Origin: Pristionchus mayeri
Lineage: Eukaryota > Nematoda > Chromadorea > Rhabditida > Neodiplogasteridae
Length of the DNA stretch: 64,000 nt
Direction: 5' to 3'
Assembly (NCBI GenBank): GCA_036245805.1
Contig: BTRK01000002.1
Coordinates: forward strand, 11,900,689-11,964,688
The notes beneath the pieces were generated by a model. The model saw only the letters and a program-made list of their open reading frames with translations, did no database searches and was not told where the DNA came from. Below, in pieces: positions 35,801 to 47,200 of this stretch (its first letter is position 1; each line of letters starts with the position of its first letter). Position numbers and translations under genes: made by a program.

Positions 35801-38202
35801 ATGTTGAGCGTTAGCGTTGAGTTCAATGATCAGTTTATCACAATCAAAGATCACTTCTCTTCTAGCTGACAGTGGCCGAGGAAGAGGCTGCCCGGATGCG
35901 CGAGGAGTTCCGACGGATGCGGAAGGAGAACGAGGAATTGCAGGTTTGATCTTTGATCCCTGATCTTTAGTCTTTGACTTTGTTCGCCCTAAACGTTTGT
36001 ATTGTAATTAAAAGATAATTAATTAAATGCATGACAGGCGCAGCTGCTGCACGATTCTCTGGAGCGGGGTCGATCGCTGCTGGAGGACGCGGCTGGCACG
36101 TCGCTCGCTGACGAGCTCAGCGGCAAGGGCACCACCGAGGTACGGTAGTGGGGTTACGGTAGGATGGGTACGGTAGCAGGGACAGTGGGAGAAGCGATAT
36201 AATGGGAGTGGTATGGATGTTAGTGTCCACGTGGTAGAGCACTCCGACGAAATCTAGAAAACTTGCAAGCGCGCCAAGCAAGGTGAAAGTGTGTTTCTAC
36301 GAGGGCGTGAGAGTGGGAGAGCACGAATGGTTTTGATTAGTCACTCAAAAACAGAATACAGAATACAGAATATTTATCAGGAGTCGCAAAGTTGCGCTGA
36401 TCAGGCTTTAGGTGGTCCATTCTTCATCAGTTAAGCTCCACCATTTCCTGCCCTTCCCTCTTGCTATCTCGTTTCTCCATCTCTCCCGAGGTCTTCCCTG
36501 TCCTCTGCTGTTAGCTCTGGTGTAAGGGATCCATGTTGTTAACCTCCTTGTCCACCGTTCGTCCATTCTTCGGATCTTATTTGCCCAGTTCATCTTTCGT
36601 CTAGTTGTTTCCTCTACCCAGTCAACGACTCCTGTTTCCATTCGCACTCGTTCGTTACTCCATCGATCCATCCATGTTACTCCAATCATGCGCCTCTCCA
36701 TTTTTCTCTGCGCAACTCGCAGCACTTGTTTGTTTGACTCTCTCATTGTCCAAGCTTCGCAGCCATAAAGCACGGTCGACATGAGACAAGCGTTGAAGGC
36801 GCGTTTCCTTATCTCTCTGTTGACAGTCGCGTGTTTGAGTAAATGGCCAATGTTTCTCCAAGCGAGCCAAGCACACTGGATCCGGCGTTTGACTTCAATT
36901 GAGGGGTCCAAAGGGAGGGAGATCCAGGGAGGGAGACTCAAAAACGTTTCTATGAAAATGCAAACAATTAATTTCTAACAATGACAATTATTATTATTAT
37001 TGCTTCTTTGTTGTTGCGTGAAAAGCGTGTTAAAAATATGCTTCGAAGAGGGCGTAAGAGTAGAGTGAATCGATTGCTTTTGATCATGTCAATATAAAAA
37101 TTGAAATGACTAACTTGGTTGCTGGAAGTTTTTAATTGTTTAATTGTATTATGTTACTTTGTTCTTAATTGGTTTTTTAAAAAATGCAATGTGATAATTA
37201 ATAGTGTCCTTCTCAGCTGCTGGAGGCTCTCCGCGAGCAGGAGGTGTGCAACTTCAAGCTGAAGCAGTACATCAACGGCATCCTCATGCGCGTGATCACG
37301 CTGCATCCGGAGATCCTCGAGATTCCCGCGCCCGCAGAGGAGAACAGAGGTACGGTAGAGTGGGTGCGGTAGTGGGTACTGTAGCTCAGGGATACGGTTC
37401 TAGGAGAGCCAATTGGAAACAGGGAGTGCATAGAAGAGGGGAGATGCACAGTGCGTTGGATGTGGATGCATGACCAGTGGTCGAAAGAGTAGGTCACAAA
37501 AATTGTAAAAAGTGGGCATGTTTCTAAAATTTAATATGAAATCCTTGAAAATGGGTACGTTTTTAAAAAAAATACAAAAAAAATGGGTACGTTTTCTACT
37601 TTTGCAGTGGTCCGAACTCCAAAAAGCGGGCATGTCATGTCATTTTGGACCCACTTTTCGACCACTGTGCATGACTGTGAACAGACTCACTTTATTATTG
37701 AATTTTCATTTACGAAAAAAAATTATTTTGAAAAATAGTTTCGAAAAAATGAAATTTGCAGACCCGAGCTGACGGTGCGCCGATCGATCGTCCGCCTCTG
37801 ATGTCCGCAACAACAATAAAGGTTATTTTTAGAAATAATTATTTTGCTGTTCACCCTTGCATCTCCAACATTATCGGCTCATTGGGGTTCTTACTACTCT
37901 CATAGATTGTTTGAAACTCATCTTTCGCTGGACTTTTGCGTTTCGATGTTCATATTTCGAAACTAAAGTTTTCTGTCTTCCATTCTCTCTTAGATTCGTT
38001 TGCTTGAAACTATCAGATGTGCAAAAACTATCACGGTGTTTTGTAAAAATTGAATAAAATTAACCAATGATCAAATATCAGAGATTGTATTTTTGCAGCC
38101 ACCCCCTCGCCCACTCCCTCGACCGGCTCGACGGATAGCGGCTCGCTCTCGCAGCGCCTCTACTCCTACATCCCCGCTGTTTCCTTCTTCCGCCGATCGT
38201 GA
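26831..38202 (+). CDS. Rab11-family interacting protein, class II (FIP3/Nuf-like), two possible C-termini
   Basis: Predicted Rab11 effector on recycling endosomes, acting in recycling and cytokinesis as for FIP3/Nuf (family knowledge). Exons: 26831-26902, 32300-32418, 32636-32729, 33317-33383, 33537-33615, 34014-34119, 34431-34502, 35188-35285, 35428-35490, 35555-35609, 35866-35943, 36038-36139, 37217-37349, then either 37762-37772 (ending DPS, stop) or 38099-38202 (35 residues ending SFFRRS, stop). The forms are about 382 and 413 aa. The N-terminus is Ser/Gly-rich and acidic (EPDGELISFSDSE). Residues about 110-330 form a coiled coil (SLSKKLTDMEDS, EKEKQDATIEKLR, EEAARMREEFRRMRKENEEL). The C-terminus LKQYINGILMRVITLHPEIL matches the Rab11-binding motif of FIPs. 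Intron 1 is 5.4 kb, leaving room for alternative first exons. The C. elegans counterpart would be an rfip gene; I have not assigned a symbol. Confidence 0.82.
33085..33265. repeat. Inverted repeat with C and G homopolymer arms
   Basis: Left arm GCATTTCTTCGATATTTGGT followed by a C run; right arm a G run followed by GTGGGCCGAATATCGAAGAAGTGC. The arms pair over about 30 bases, with a further match ATTCCCTCC / GGAGGGAAT inside. It lies in an intron of the FIP gene. It may be a small foldback element. Confidence 0.6.
34789..35107. mobile_element. TIR element of about 319 bp in a FIP intron
   Basis: The ends CTAGTGCCGAAA and TTTCGGCAATAG are imperfect inverted repeats. Inside them TCTAATCCATTGAGCAAAGG (34810) continues for about 50 bases and is matched in reverse complement with about three mismatches up to 35091. 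The centre contains a smaller palindrome like the dispersed hairpin family (CTCACTGCTCGACCGGTCGA). No clear target duplication was found and there is no transposase frame, so it is a non-autonomous DNA element. Confidence 0.75.
36353..36935 (-). mobile_element. 5'-truncated RTE-like LINE with 10-bp target duplication
   Basis: A minus-strand frame of about 177 codons (36941-36408) carries the C-terminal region seen behind the reverse transcriptase in RTE/BovB-like LINEs: EVKRRIQCAWLAWRNIGHLL, CLMSTVLYGCEAWTM, VAQRKMERRMIGVTWMDR, then GRPRERWRNEIARGKGRKWW. The 3' end (low coordinates) carries a short repeat tail, ATTCTGT units at about 36353-36370. Both sides show the direct repeat ACTCAAAAAC (36343-36352 and 36936-36945). 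The catalytic RT and endonuclease parts are absent. It lies antisense in a FIP intron. The open frame and exact duplication argue for a fairly recent insertion. Confidence 0.88.
37815..37820 (+). other. Polyadenylation signal AATAAA, short FIP form
   Basis: AATAAA lies about 43 bases behind the stop at 37770-37772, suitable for a transcript ending in the short last exon. The longer form must use a site beyond 38202. Confidence 0.6.
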
Positions 38203-39276
38203 GTGCGACGTTTACCAAGCGTCGCCTCGCGCACCACACGCACCTCACCACACCACCGCACCACCACCCGGTAGCCCCCCCCCCTTCCCCCATCCTGTCG
38301 TTGTTGTTGTTGCATCATCAGCGCTATGGTCCCGACTGGAAATACCGTACTCGGCGACCGTATGCGCGGACAATCGATCGCATAATGATACTCTGTCTGT
38401 CGTTCTTTCTTTCTCTTTCACCTGTGCACATATTTCCGCCCCTCTCGGCATGTAGACTCCCGTGTTTCGAATGTGATATCGAGTCCCCCCGTATCCGGCA
38501 TAATTGTGTGTAATTAGTGCAGTAATTAGCCGCGTATATCTAATATTTGTCTATCTGCCCCACAGCGAAAATTCGAACGACCGACCCTTTCCTTGTGATT
38601 ACTACTACTACTCGATTATCTCATCTTCTCCTACTTTCCTAGTCGCGCGCGCCGCCTCCTTTTCTGGTTTTACCCAAGCATTTTTGCCCAGTATTATCAG
38701 CACACCCTTCCAATAGTAGGACACGATCAAAAGAGCACAAACCTGCAGCATTTGAGCTAAAAATCCAAAAATGTCCTGTACATTCTTTCAGTCCTTCCCC
38801 CAATGAACACGGTGATCAATGGGTTATTCGTCCCCTCCATCTCCCCCGGCTTCCTTATTCTCATTTCAAAGATCGGCACTTGCATCCGTTTTATGATCGC
38901 TTTGAGAATCGTTTTAGCGGCCTCCGTTTTCTACTCACCCCCACATTACTGGCTAATGCATTATTATTATGTAAGTATGTAATAAAGATGCTATTACGAA
39001 CAGTGTTGATTGCATGTGACTCAAACACAGGTGACTCATTGGGAGATTCGTGTGCTTCAAGAGAGACATTTGAGGGCGAAGGAGCGACGTGGAACAACTT
39101 CTTCACATTAGAAAGTTTCCGAGTTGAGAGAACAACATAACTTGCTTCCCCCCTCTTTTGTCTTCTTGGTTCCAAAAATAACTGTCGTCCCTGGTACCAA
39201 CTCGTACCACCACAATTTGATGGATTCCGCACCGAAGTGGGTCTTCCAGTCGCCGAACACCGAAAGGCCACGGTTT

Positions 39277-39346
39277 GACTCTCTCCATTCCACGCACTCT
39301 CTCGCTCACTCTGACCGACGAGATAGTGTGCGGAATGAAGAGAGTC
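39277..39346. repeat. Palindromic dispersed repeat copy
   Basis: Arms GACTCTCTCCATTCCACGCA (continuing CTCTCTCG) and CGAGATAGTGTGCGGAATGA (continuing AGAGAGTC) pair at 24 of 28 positions around CTCACTCTGACCGA; followed by GATTGCTCC, the family end. Confidence 0.7.
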
Positions 39347-39490
39347 GATTGCTCCTTTACACCAGGAGAGCCAAAATTGAGTGGTAAAGCCCATGAATAC
39401 GATAAGCAGATGTACACTCCCGGGAATAGTTCGTCACTCTTTCTACCCGAGCACTGATCTGGATATCCTCCATCTATCTAGTGATAGCCT

Positions 39491-39568
39491 CCATCTCTTC
39501 ATTCCTCTTTCTCGCATACTCTGGTAGATGAGAGAGCACTGGAATGAAGATAGTCAGGCGATTACTCC
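39491..39568. repeat. Palindromic dispersed repeat copy
   Basis: Layout ATCTCTTCATTCC ... GCATACTCTGGTAGATGAGA ... GGAATGAAGATAGTCAGGCG, ending ATTACTCC. It lies 145 bp from the previous copy in the same orientation. Confidence 0.6.
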
Positions 39569-40359
39569 ATTATCGCACTCCCTTTTCCCATTTCTGGAAG
39601 CCAGCTGCAAAGTTGTCTGTGAGCAAATCCAATTTTACTTCATTTGCTCCTGATATTTCTGTCTTTTGACGAGAGAGTGTGTGATTAAGAGAGAACCATA
39701 AGGTTAGAACAAGCGAGAGAGCACGGGGATTTGAGAGACCAGACGAAAGATCACCTGCTCCCTTCTTCCCCCTTCACCGCAGACCCGCAAGCGACCGAAG
39801 ATTAGTAGCGGGATACGGAAGAAAATAGCCGATGATATCATTCTCTCACAGGCACCTCGCTGTTGTTTGCTGTAGGTCCCATGTGGTGATCTCAAGGGTT
39901 TCAGATGAAAATACCGCCGAAAAATCCATTAATTTCACTGAAATTTTGCCGAAACGCCATTTCCGGCATCGTTTATGGGTCTTTAATCTACGTTTATGGG
40001 TCTTTAATCTTAATCTAAGGTTCTCTATTCTCTATTCTCTATTCTAGCTCTCGTGATGGGCGGTCGTCCCTGACCCCGCTCTTTTCCGACCTAGTTTGGG
40101 GAATCCTCTCCCGTCAGCTTGGGCAACCCGGAGAGTATCGCCTACTTGGTACACTTCAAGAGGAGGAGCACGGACGGATTCCCATCGTCTCGAGTGATCT
40201 ACCGTCAAGAAAGCCTCGCTCAAGTCTGCGTTGTGAGTTCCTAACCGGCGCAAGTCAGGTGTTCGGCGGCAGGATGATCTACTTCGATGCTCAACGGAGA
40301 TCCGTCACGATCGTCCCTACAGTTGACCAGAGAAGCCAAAGAAGATCCCATCCATTGAC

Positions 40360-40450
40360 CTAACGACGCTCTGATACCGAAGATCCCAATTCCATCCACA
40401 CCGAAGTCACCCTCCTGCAGGACCATTGTGCCTGACGTCAGGATAAATAT
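40360..40450. repeat. Dispersed repeat shared with 14315-14390
   Basis: Same ordered blocks as the copy just upstream of the carboxypeptidase gene, including AGGACCATTGTGCCTGACGT. Here it follows about 300 bp of moderately GC-rich unique sequence (40040-40360) that could belong to the same element. Confidence 0.6.
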
Positions 40451-43400
40451 GAAATATGAAATCTACGGAAATCAAGGAAGGATGGTATCAGAGTGTTTTC
40501 ATGGGCGATCCTTGGTTAGTGGAGCATGAGAATTCTCCCATGACTAACGGATCCGAAGCCCCCGCTCGGGTGATGCTTATTGGTCCGCTGAACACTAGTC
40601 TTTTGTTCGCGTCAACAAGGCGAATGTTGCTGCTCACTGAACCTTTATTTCTGGGCCTTTATTTGGCTCGCAAAGTTGCAGTTCCACTCGATTCTCTTTC
40701 GTTCTCGGAAATATTAGCACTCTTCGCTCCTTGAGCCCTTACTGGGCAGTAAATACGCTGCGGTTCTGATCATTCTCAATCTGATGAACTTTTGTCCTGA
40801 TAAATATGATATTCTGAATTTTCCGATCACTGAGCCCTTACTTAGTGCTTAAAATCTGCAGTTTGGATCGTTTTCTTCAATCTTTCGTTCTCAAAAATAC
40901 TCGCACTCTGAGATCATTGAGATTTTATCCAGGGCATGTCCGGAAATTTTGATCATTGGCTTCCTATCGTGTTCCTCAATATATCTTCGCTTTTTTGCAC
41001 GCTTTCCGGCGAGTAATTGGCAATTAGGCCCGATTTCACGGTGAAGTTACTCTTATCAATGCGGATTATAATTAGACGAGCCCAAACACCATATTCCTGG
41101 TCTACAGCTCAGACACCATGGAGTCAGTTGTGATTCACACGTTAGATATAGCCAAATGAGAGATAATCCCTATAATCGGATAGATCTTTGAACGGTAATT
41201 AGAGTAGGCGGAGAGTGTGTTGACTTGGCTACTACATGCACAAGCGTAGCTATCATGCGCAGCTGTTGCAAAGATCGGTCCCTTATGCAAGTAAACTTTG
41301 TCTCGCCTCTTCCCTTGTTTGCCCAGTCCTAAGCCGTAACCTCGCACTCTCACGCTAACGTAGGGTGTCTCCCCAGACAAGATGACTTTCGAAAGGCCAG
41401 ACCTCTTCAGACTTTTAGCACCACTGAGGATTTTGCGCTTCTCAAGATGTTTGCTTAGGTGATCTTAGGTGAGTAGGTGATCTACCGGAGGAATATTGAG
41501 GTTTCCCCTGCCCTTCAAATTTCGAAAATCAAATTTTTGGCGTGCTTGCCAGTATTGTAGAGGAGAATCGTCAATGTGATGTGAACTCATTATCATTCAG
41601 CTCCAAGTAAATGCGAATAGGGGTAAGTGCGAGAAGTGAATATGCGATAGTTGGAGATATCGAGATCTCTGATAAAGTGTTTGCATCTGCGTGATGTGAC
41701 ATCACTTGTGATCTACCGGAGTCTTTGCTATTGTATTGCTGTACAGATGATAGTTCTCCTTACGCAAAAGTAACAGTCAATCATAAATCGCAGGAAGTTG
41801 TCTGTAAGAATCATGAGCGTTTATGATAACATCGACGTAAACAAAGCTTTACTGAAGGAAGGCTGCGAAGAATTACCCTCTTCATTCTGTAGACTCTTTC
41901 TCAAAGCTGACTGATGAGATACAACTTAGAATAAAGAGGGTTATTTGAATCCATCCCCACCAGTCACCCATATTATTGTATAGCAGACGCATTCTTTTTT
42001 ATTGAATGGTGCTTATTCTTGCGTGTATTAATCTAATGGCTGATCATTCTCGAGGATACTGGGGTTCGCACGATATGGTACCACACTTTCGATTGAGGGA
42101 TGTTTTTGGTAATGGTACCATATTTCGAAATGCGGTACCAGTACGATCAATATAAAGGTAAGACATTCACACTCAAACGGCGCTCCCTTATTATCCGCGG
42201 ACCGTTTTTGTGCATCACGGGAGATGAAAGACTAGCATGTTTTCTGATCACCAATATCTATCCCTTTTCCCAGTAACAAGAGTCACGGTAGTAGCAGCCA
42301 AGATATATGAGTTGTTTTAACGATGTTCCTAGATCTTTGTTCCCTTTCTAAACCCCCCTCATTTCTCGCCCATCGCCTCACATACATGCAACACTTGCCA
42401 AACGCAACAGGCAGTGACTAACGGAAAAATGCACGGGGCCGTTCTACATTTTTTTGAGCTGGAGATCTAGGGATGCGATAACCATATTCCGAAGTGGAAA
42501 TTATGTGGGAATTACTAAGAGCGATCAACCTGAATCATGCTCTAATCACTCATGTCTCGTCAACGACAAACAGTCACAATCAGCGTGTTTGTGCTCTGTC
42601 TAGAGTGTGCCTCGGGCGGAAGATTGCAAGGTGGGAATCTGGGAGAGAAACGAATTGAAAGTGCGCCACCACTATGGGATTAGAGACAGAGTCTAGGCTT
42701 CGCAAGCCACTTCAAACGCGGGTAGGTGGCGAGTTTGAGCCATGTGGGAGTCCGCATATGATGTGGTGGGAAGAATGGAAATAGCCTGAGGATGTGGGTG
42801 ATCTGCTAGTGATATCATCAATGCAAATCAGATTCTGAAGCCCGTTTTCACAGCAGCTTTTCAGCAATTCCTGAAACCCTAGACGCGAGTGTTTGATTTG
42901 AGAGCTATTTTTTCCAGATGAGAGCCGGATTTGGAACACTATTTTCATTAGCTGTAGAGGAGCCAAGAAAAAATCGTCAACATAATACTCCTCGCTTCTG
43001 TAGCTTCTCCGAAATGATGCGTTTCGCTGTTTGATCACTGAATACCGGGAATATTTCGGTCTTTGCATTGCCCGTTATGCTAATGCATCCCTTCTAGACC
43101 AGAGACTAGACTGGAGACCGAAATGCAACCAACGATTGCACGCTCTTCTCTCGCACTATTGATATGTCGAGCACTCATGCTCGAGCATACATCAACACTC
43201 CCATCCTTATCACTTCTGGTGCCTCGGGCAAGGGACTTTGTCCTCGCAAACTTCTTATCCGATTCGGTCTTTGCCCGAAACACTAATACTCCTAGACTCG
43301 AGTCAGCAATGAACTGTACTCACAGCACAGGTTTACTTCGGAAACCTGGAGTCCATGTCGAATGACGAACATGAGATTACGGGATTGAGCCTAGCTCCTT

Positions 43401-44169
43401 TCGCAACATTACGCCGAGAAGACATTGTACGAAAACAGAGAGAAAGCGGGAAATTTACGATAGCGTAGGTCTAGACTGCCATTACTCTCACTCGAGGCTT
43501 TTTCTGGAAACACTCAGCCGAGCTTTGGTGCCTTAATCCGACAAAGAGATTGCTCCCAAACATGCAGCTACTTCCGGCCTCCCTGGCAGGCTTGAGGAAA
43601 TTACTCAATGGCCGTTTTGCTGAACGCGATTAGTGACGTGAGATACCCGATTCAGTGGGGGCGTTTTGTGGTCGCTTAGGAAGTTGTTAGCTATTTGGGA
43701 AAGCCCGGATTAGGAAAGCCTTAAAATGACTCACCGCATTCAGCGGGATTACTTCATGCCAGAGAGTGCCCAAAATGGAGAAACAATCTCTTGGAAAGTC
43801 ATCCTTCGAATTCACGAAATAGCCATATTATAGGCAACACATGAATCTGTTACTTCTACTCTGGATTTACAAGAGCTTCAATTGATTGTAAAATGGATGC
43901 GGAAACCTCCCATACTTTCTGAATCTTTCTCGAGATCAGATACGAGGAGGTAATGCTCATAGCATGGATCGAGATGGCGGACTTTGATCGGGATCTCCCG
44001 TAATTATCTGGCCTGTATCTAGCACAAACACTTTCTCTCCCCTCCCCATTCACAACATCCAAATTACCCGCAGCTTCAATCTCTGATTTTGTTGGTGTTT
44101 CACTATCTCCACCCTTCGAAACGCTAAAGATAAGGCAAAACCGAGAGAAGGCAGCGCTCTGTTCGCACC

Positions 44170-44290
44170 TCCGCGGTGGCTCCGCCCCTCCTTCCCCCCA
44201 CCCCTCCTCCGCCTCCCCTCCGCCTCCTCCCTCCGCAGCATAAATAGACACCGGTGTGATCAGGAGCTCCATCGTGAATACCGCAAAGTG
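44170..44290 (+). promoter_or_regulatory. Putative core promoter of the sulfatase gene
   Basis: A pyrimidine-rich and GC-rich tract (GGCTCCGCCCCTCCTTCCCC and repeats of CCTCCGCC) is followed by CATAAATAG at about 44239-44247, a TATA-like box about 45 bases before the start codon. The assignment rests on position and motif only. Confidence 0.4.
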
Positions 44291-47200
44291 ATGACGAGCA
44301 GGATGTGCTGCAGCTGCATGCTGCTACTAGCTGCAATTGCTGCGGGATCAACCGCCAAGGTACGGTAGCTTTGAGTACTGTAGGAGTAGTATTTCGTTAC
44401 TGGGATAGGAGTATTGTAGGACATACGTTACCGTAGGTTACGATAGCTTTAACGTCTGATCGTTGAACTTGCAGGAGTTCTGCGAGCCGAAGCGCCCATC
44501 GCCCGAGCACCCGAACCTCGTCGTGCTCATGGTCGATGACCTCGGTGAGTATTAACTGTTGATTGATTTTCAAAAATAAAAATCAATAATTCAGGCTGGG
44601 GCGATCTGCAGTCGTACGGTAACCCGAACCAGGAGGAGACGCCGATTGAGAAGATGGTCAATTCAATTCTTTTATTAATTTAATTTGATTTTAAAAATTT
44701 CAATTCCGATTTCGAGTCTATTTTTTCGGGGATTAGGAGTATTACGAACGTGTGGCTCGTGCTTTATACTTTCCTCTCTTCCTTTAAATCTAGAAGAATC
44801 CGAGAACGGAGTGAACAGACATAACAATCGGCAGAAAATCATATAATGCAGTCTCAGCATTTCATTGACGGAAATTGAAATAGAGCTGTACAGTGCTATC
44901 AGCAGAAGGAGAGTCTGAGCGAATATATCCTTGTACAAGGCATTCCCAAACCGGCGCTGGAGTTTGACCCGGATATCGGAGAGTATTTGTGGCGTTTGCT
45001 AGCCCCTAATCATATCTGGGCGGCAAGTGATCGACAGATTGCGGCTTGTCTGGAGTAATACACTGCGTTTCTCAGTTTCGCCTGTTCTCTCTGTCAGTCT
45101 AGCCTCCTTACCTAACCACTTTGGAATTTGCTCCTTTTGTACTTTGGTCTATCGTTAACCATCAGTTGTCTGTCTATGCAGTACGAATTATGAAAGGACA
45201 TCAATCTCTCTCAGATACCGTAGTCTATTTCTCGAAGATCACAACAAGCAAAACTTCGTAAGGACAGCAAGTCCGTAATTTTCGAAGCTGCTAGTCATTA
45301 CGCGTTGGCTTATTCAGTCTGGTTAATGATACGTGTGGTACCTGAAAGGAGCGAGCGTGAGAACAGCATCAGAAACCAAACGATATCTCGCTGCTACTAC
45401 GATTTCAAACTACCGAATTCTCGTGCGTTTAGGGGTAGCTTGGAGGGAAATGGTCTCTTAAGTCTGTACACCCTCTCACTTCTCTAACCGGTGAAAGAGT
45501 GCTCAGAACGAAATGACCGTTTCTAGAGCAGAGAGCGTACCCTGTGCAGGAAATGGTAAAATCCTAATTTCACACTAATGCTGCATCAGGGCACTATAAG
45601 GACACTATCAGAGTGAAGTACGAAACGATTCTCCACCGTACTCAAGCGTGCTTTTTGTGTTCCCTGCAAGATAATAGCAAGGTTATGCCTATGCGCCTGC
45701 TGCAATCAGGGACATGCGAAGGACAGCAGAAATCAGCCAGAAAACAATGAGACGAGAGGGATTGAAGCGCGCGTATTGAAATGGCGCCCCGGAATAGCCC
45801 TGTGACATTACTACTACGCCCCCATGCATGAGGAAGGATCTCTCCCCTCTAAATACACCCGAAAATAATCGAGACTCGCCATTTTCGGGGATATACACGA
45901 AAAAATGACGCTACAGAGAGAGGGATACTGTTATTTCTGGGCTGTTTGTTGTTTGTCCCTTTCTAGGATGACGATTGTACATTAGGACGTACCGTACCTG
46001 GGGGCCTGCACAAGCTACACATTTCTACATAATCAATTCTGGATGCCGTTGTGACGCTGGACAATTGAATTTTGGTCGGCTCCAGAAATTCCAGAAATTA
46101 ACGATCCTACGTCACAAGAATATTTGATGCTCGTTCCAAGAGGCATGGGGCAAGCGAGAAAGAACAACTGGTACTGAATTCAAAATTGAAAGTCCATGAT
46201 ACATGTTTGAACTCGGTTGCTTGCAAGCAGAAAATGCAAGACCAGCATGTCGGAGACATTAGATGGAAGGTCACATTAGACAACTCCGATCTTGCAGGTA
46301 AAAGAGGGCACGCGCTTCACGAACGCCTACTCTGCAGACAGCATGTGCAGCCCCTCCCGAGCTGGATTCATGACTGGTTTGTTAATTACTTAAATTATTA
46401 ATTAAGAAAAATATTAATTAAATTACGTAATTCCAGGTCGCTTGCCCATCCGACTGGGCGTCACGGGAGGTGCGAGAGTCTTCCTCCCTCAAGTATGTGA
46501 TCGTTGATCTTTCATCCTCAATGATCTTTGATCCTTCAGGACGTTGGGGGACTGCCCAAGGACGAGAAGACGCTGGCCGAAATGCTGAAGGAGAGAGGTA
46601 CCAATTAGCAAATTTAAGTAATTTAAAAAAATTTATTAATTACAGGATACGCCACGGGCATGGTCGGCAAGTGGCACCTGGGCATCAATGAGGAGTACGT
46701 TTATTAAAAAAAATCAACAATTAATTAATTAATTAATTAGCTAATTAACTGATTAACTAATTAACAGGCTCTCTGATGACGGCGCGCATCTCCCTTCTAA
46801 GCGCGGCTTCGACTACGTGGGCGTCAATCTGCCCTTCACCAACGTGTGGGAGTGCGATACGACTAAGGTGTGATGTTTGGTATTTGATCTGTGAACTTTT
46901 GCTATTTCGAAGTCTTCCCATGTAGTGTGCGTTGCCTACACAAATCTTGGTTTCTTTGCTGAAATGAATCCGCTTCCAAACCCGTAGTGTCCTGCGATAC
47001 TTTCCCACAGTGTCTAGCTGGACTTCCTGATTACCAATCAAGAGTTTGTGGAGTTTAGCGCTCTCAGGTCACTACAAAGCAGAGCTGATTGCACTGCGCA
47101 CGCACTTTTCGAAGCTCACTTTGCTTTTCCACCGTAGCTCAGCTGATCACGATTTGGTCACTGATGTCGTACGTAGTTCACACGGTCAGCCACGCTCACT

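Larger units (their letters stand above)
38203..44290. other. Gene-poor region between FIP and sulfatase genes
   Basis: No supported exon chain in about 6 kb. It contains hairpin-repeat copies (39277-39346, 39491-39568 and a third near 39660-39760), the dispersed repeat at 40360-40450 and a following open frame at 40456-40734 (92 codons) that might be a retroelement remnant. The end is a GC-rich promoter-like stretch. Confidence 0.45.

Noticed and set aside
38093..38455. Proline-rich plus-strand frames overlapping the long FIP last exon
   Set aside because: They are in other frames than the exon that continues the FIP protein in phase and end in low-complexity CAC/CCC repeats.
42712..43068. 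A 118-codon minus-strand frame
   Set aside because: Balanced composition makes it less trivial than others, but there is no recognisable domain, no flanking exons and no paralogue in the window.
43856..44272. A 138-codon minus-strand Gly/Glu-rich frame
   Set aside because: It is the complement of the pyrimidine-rich sulfatase promoter region.
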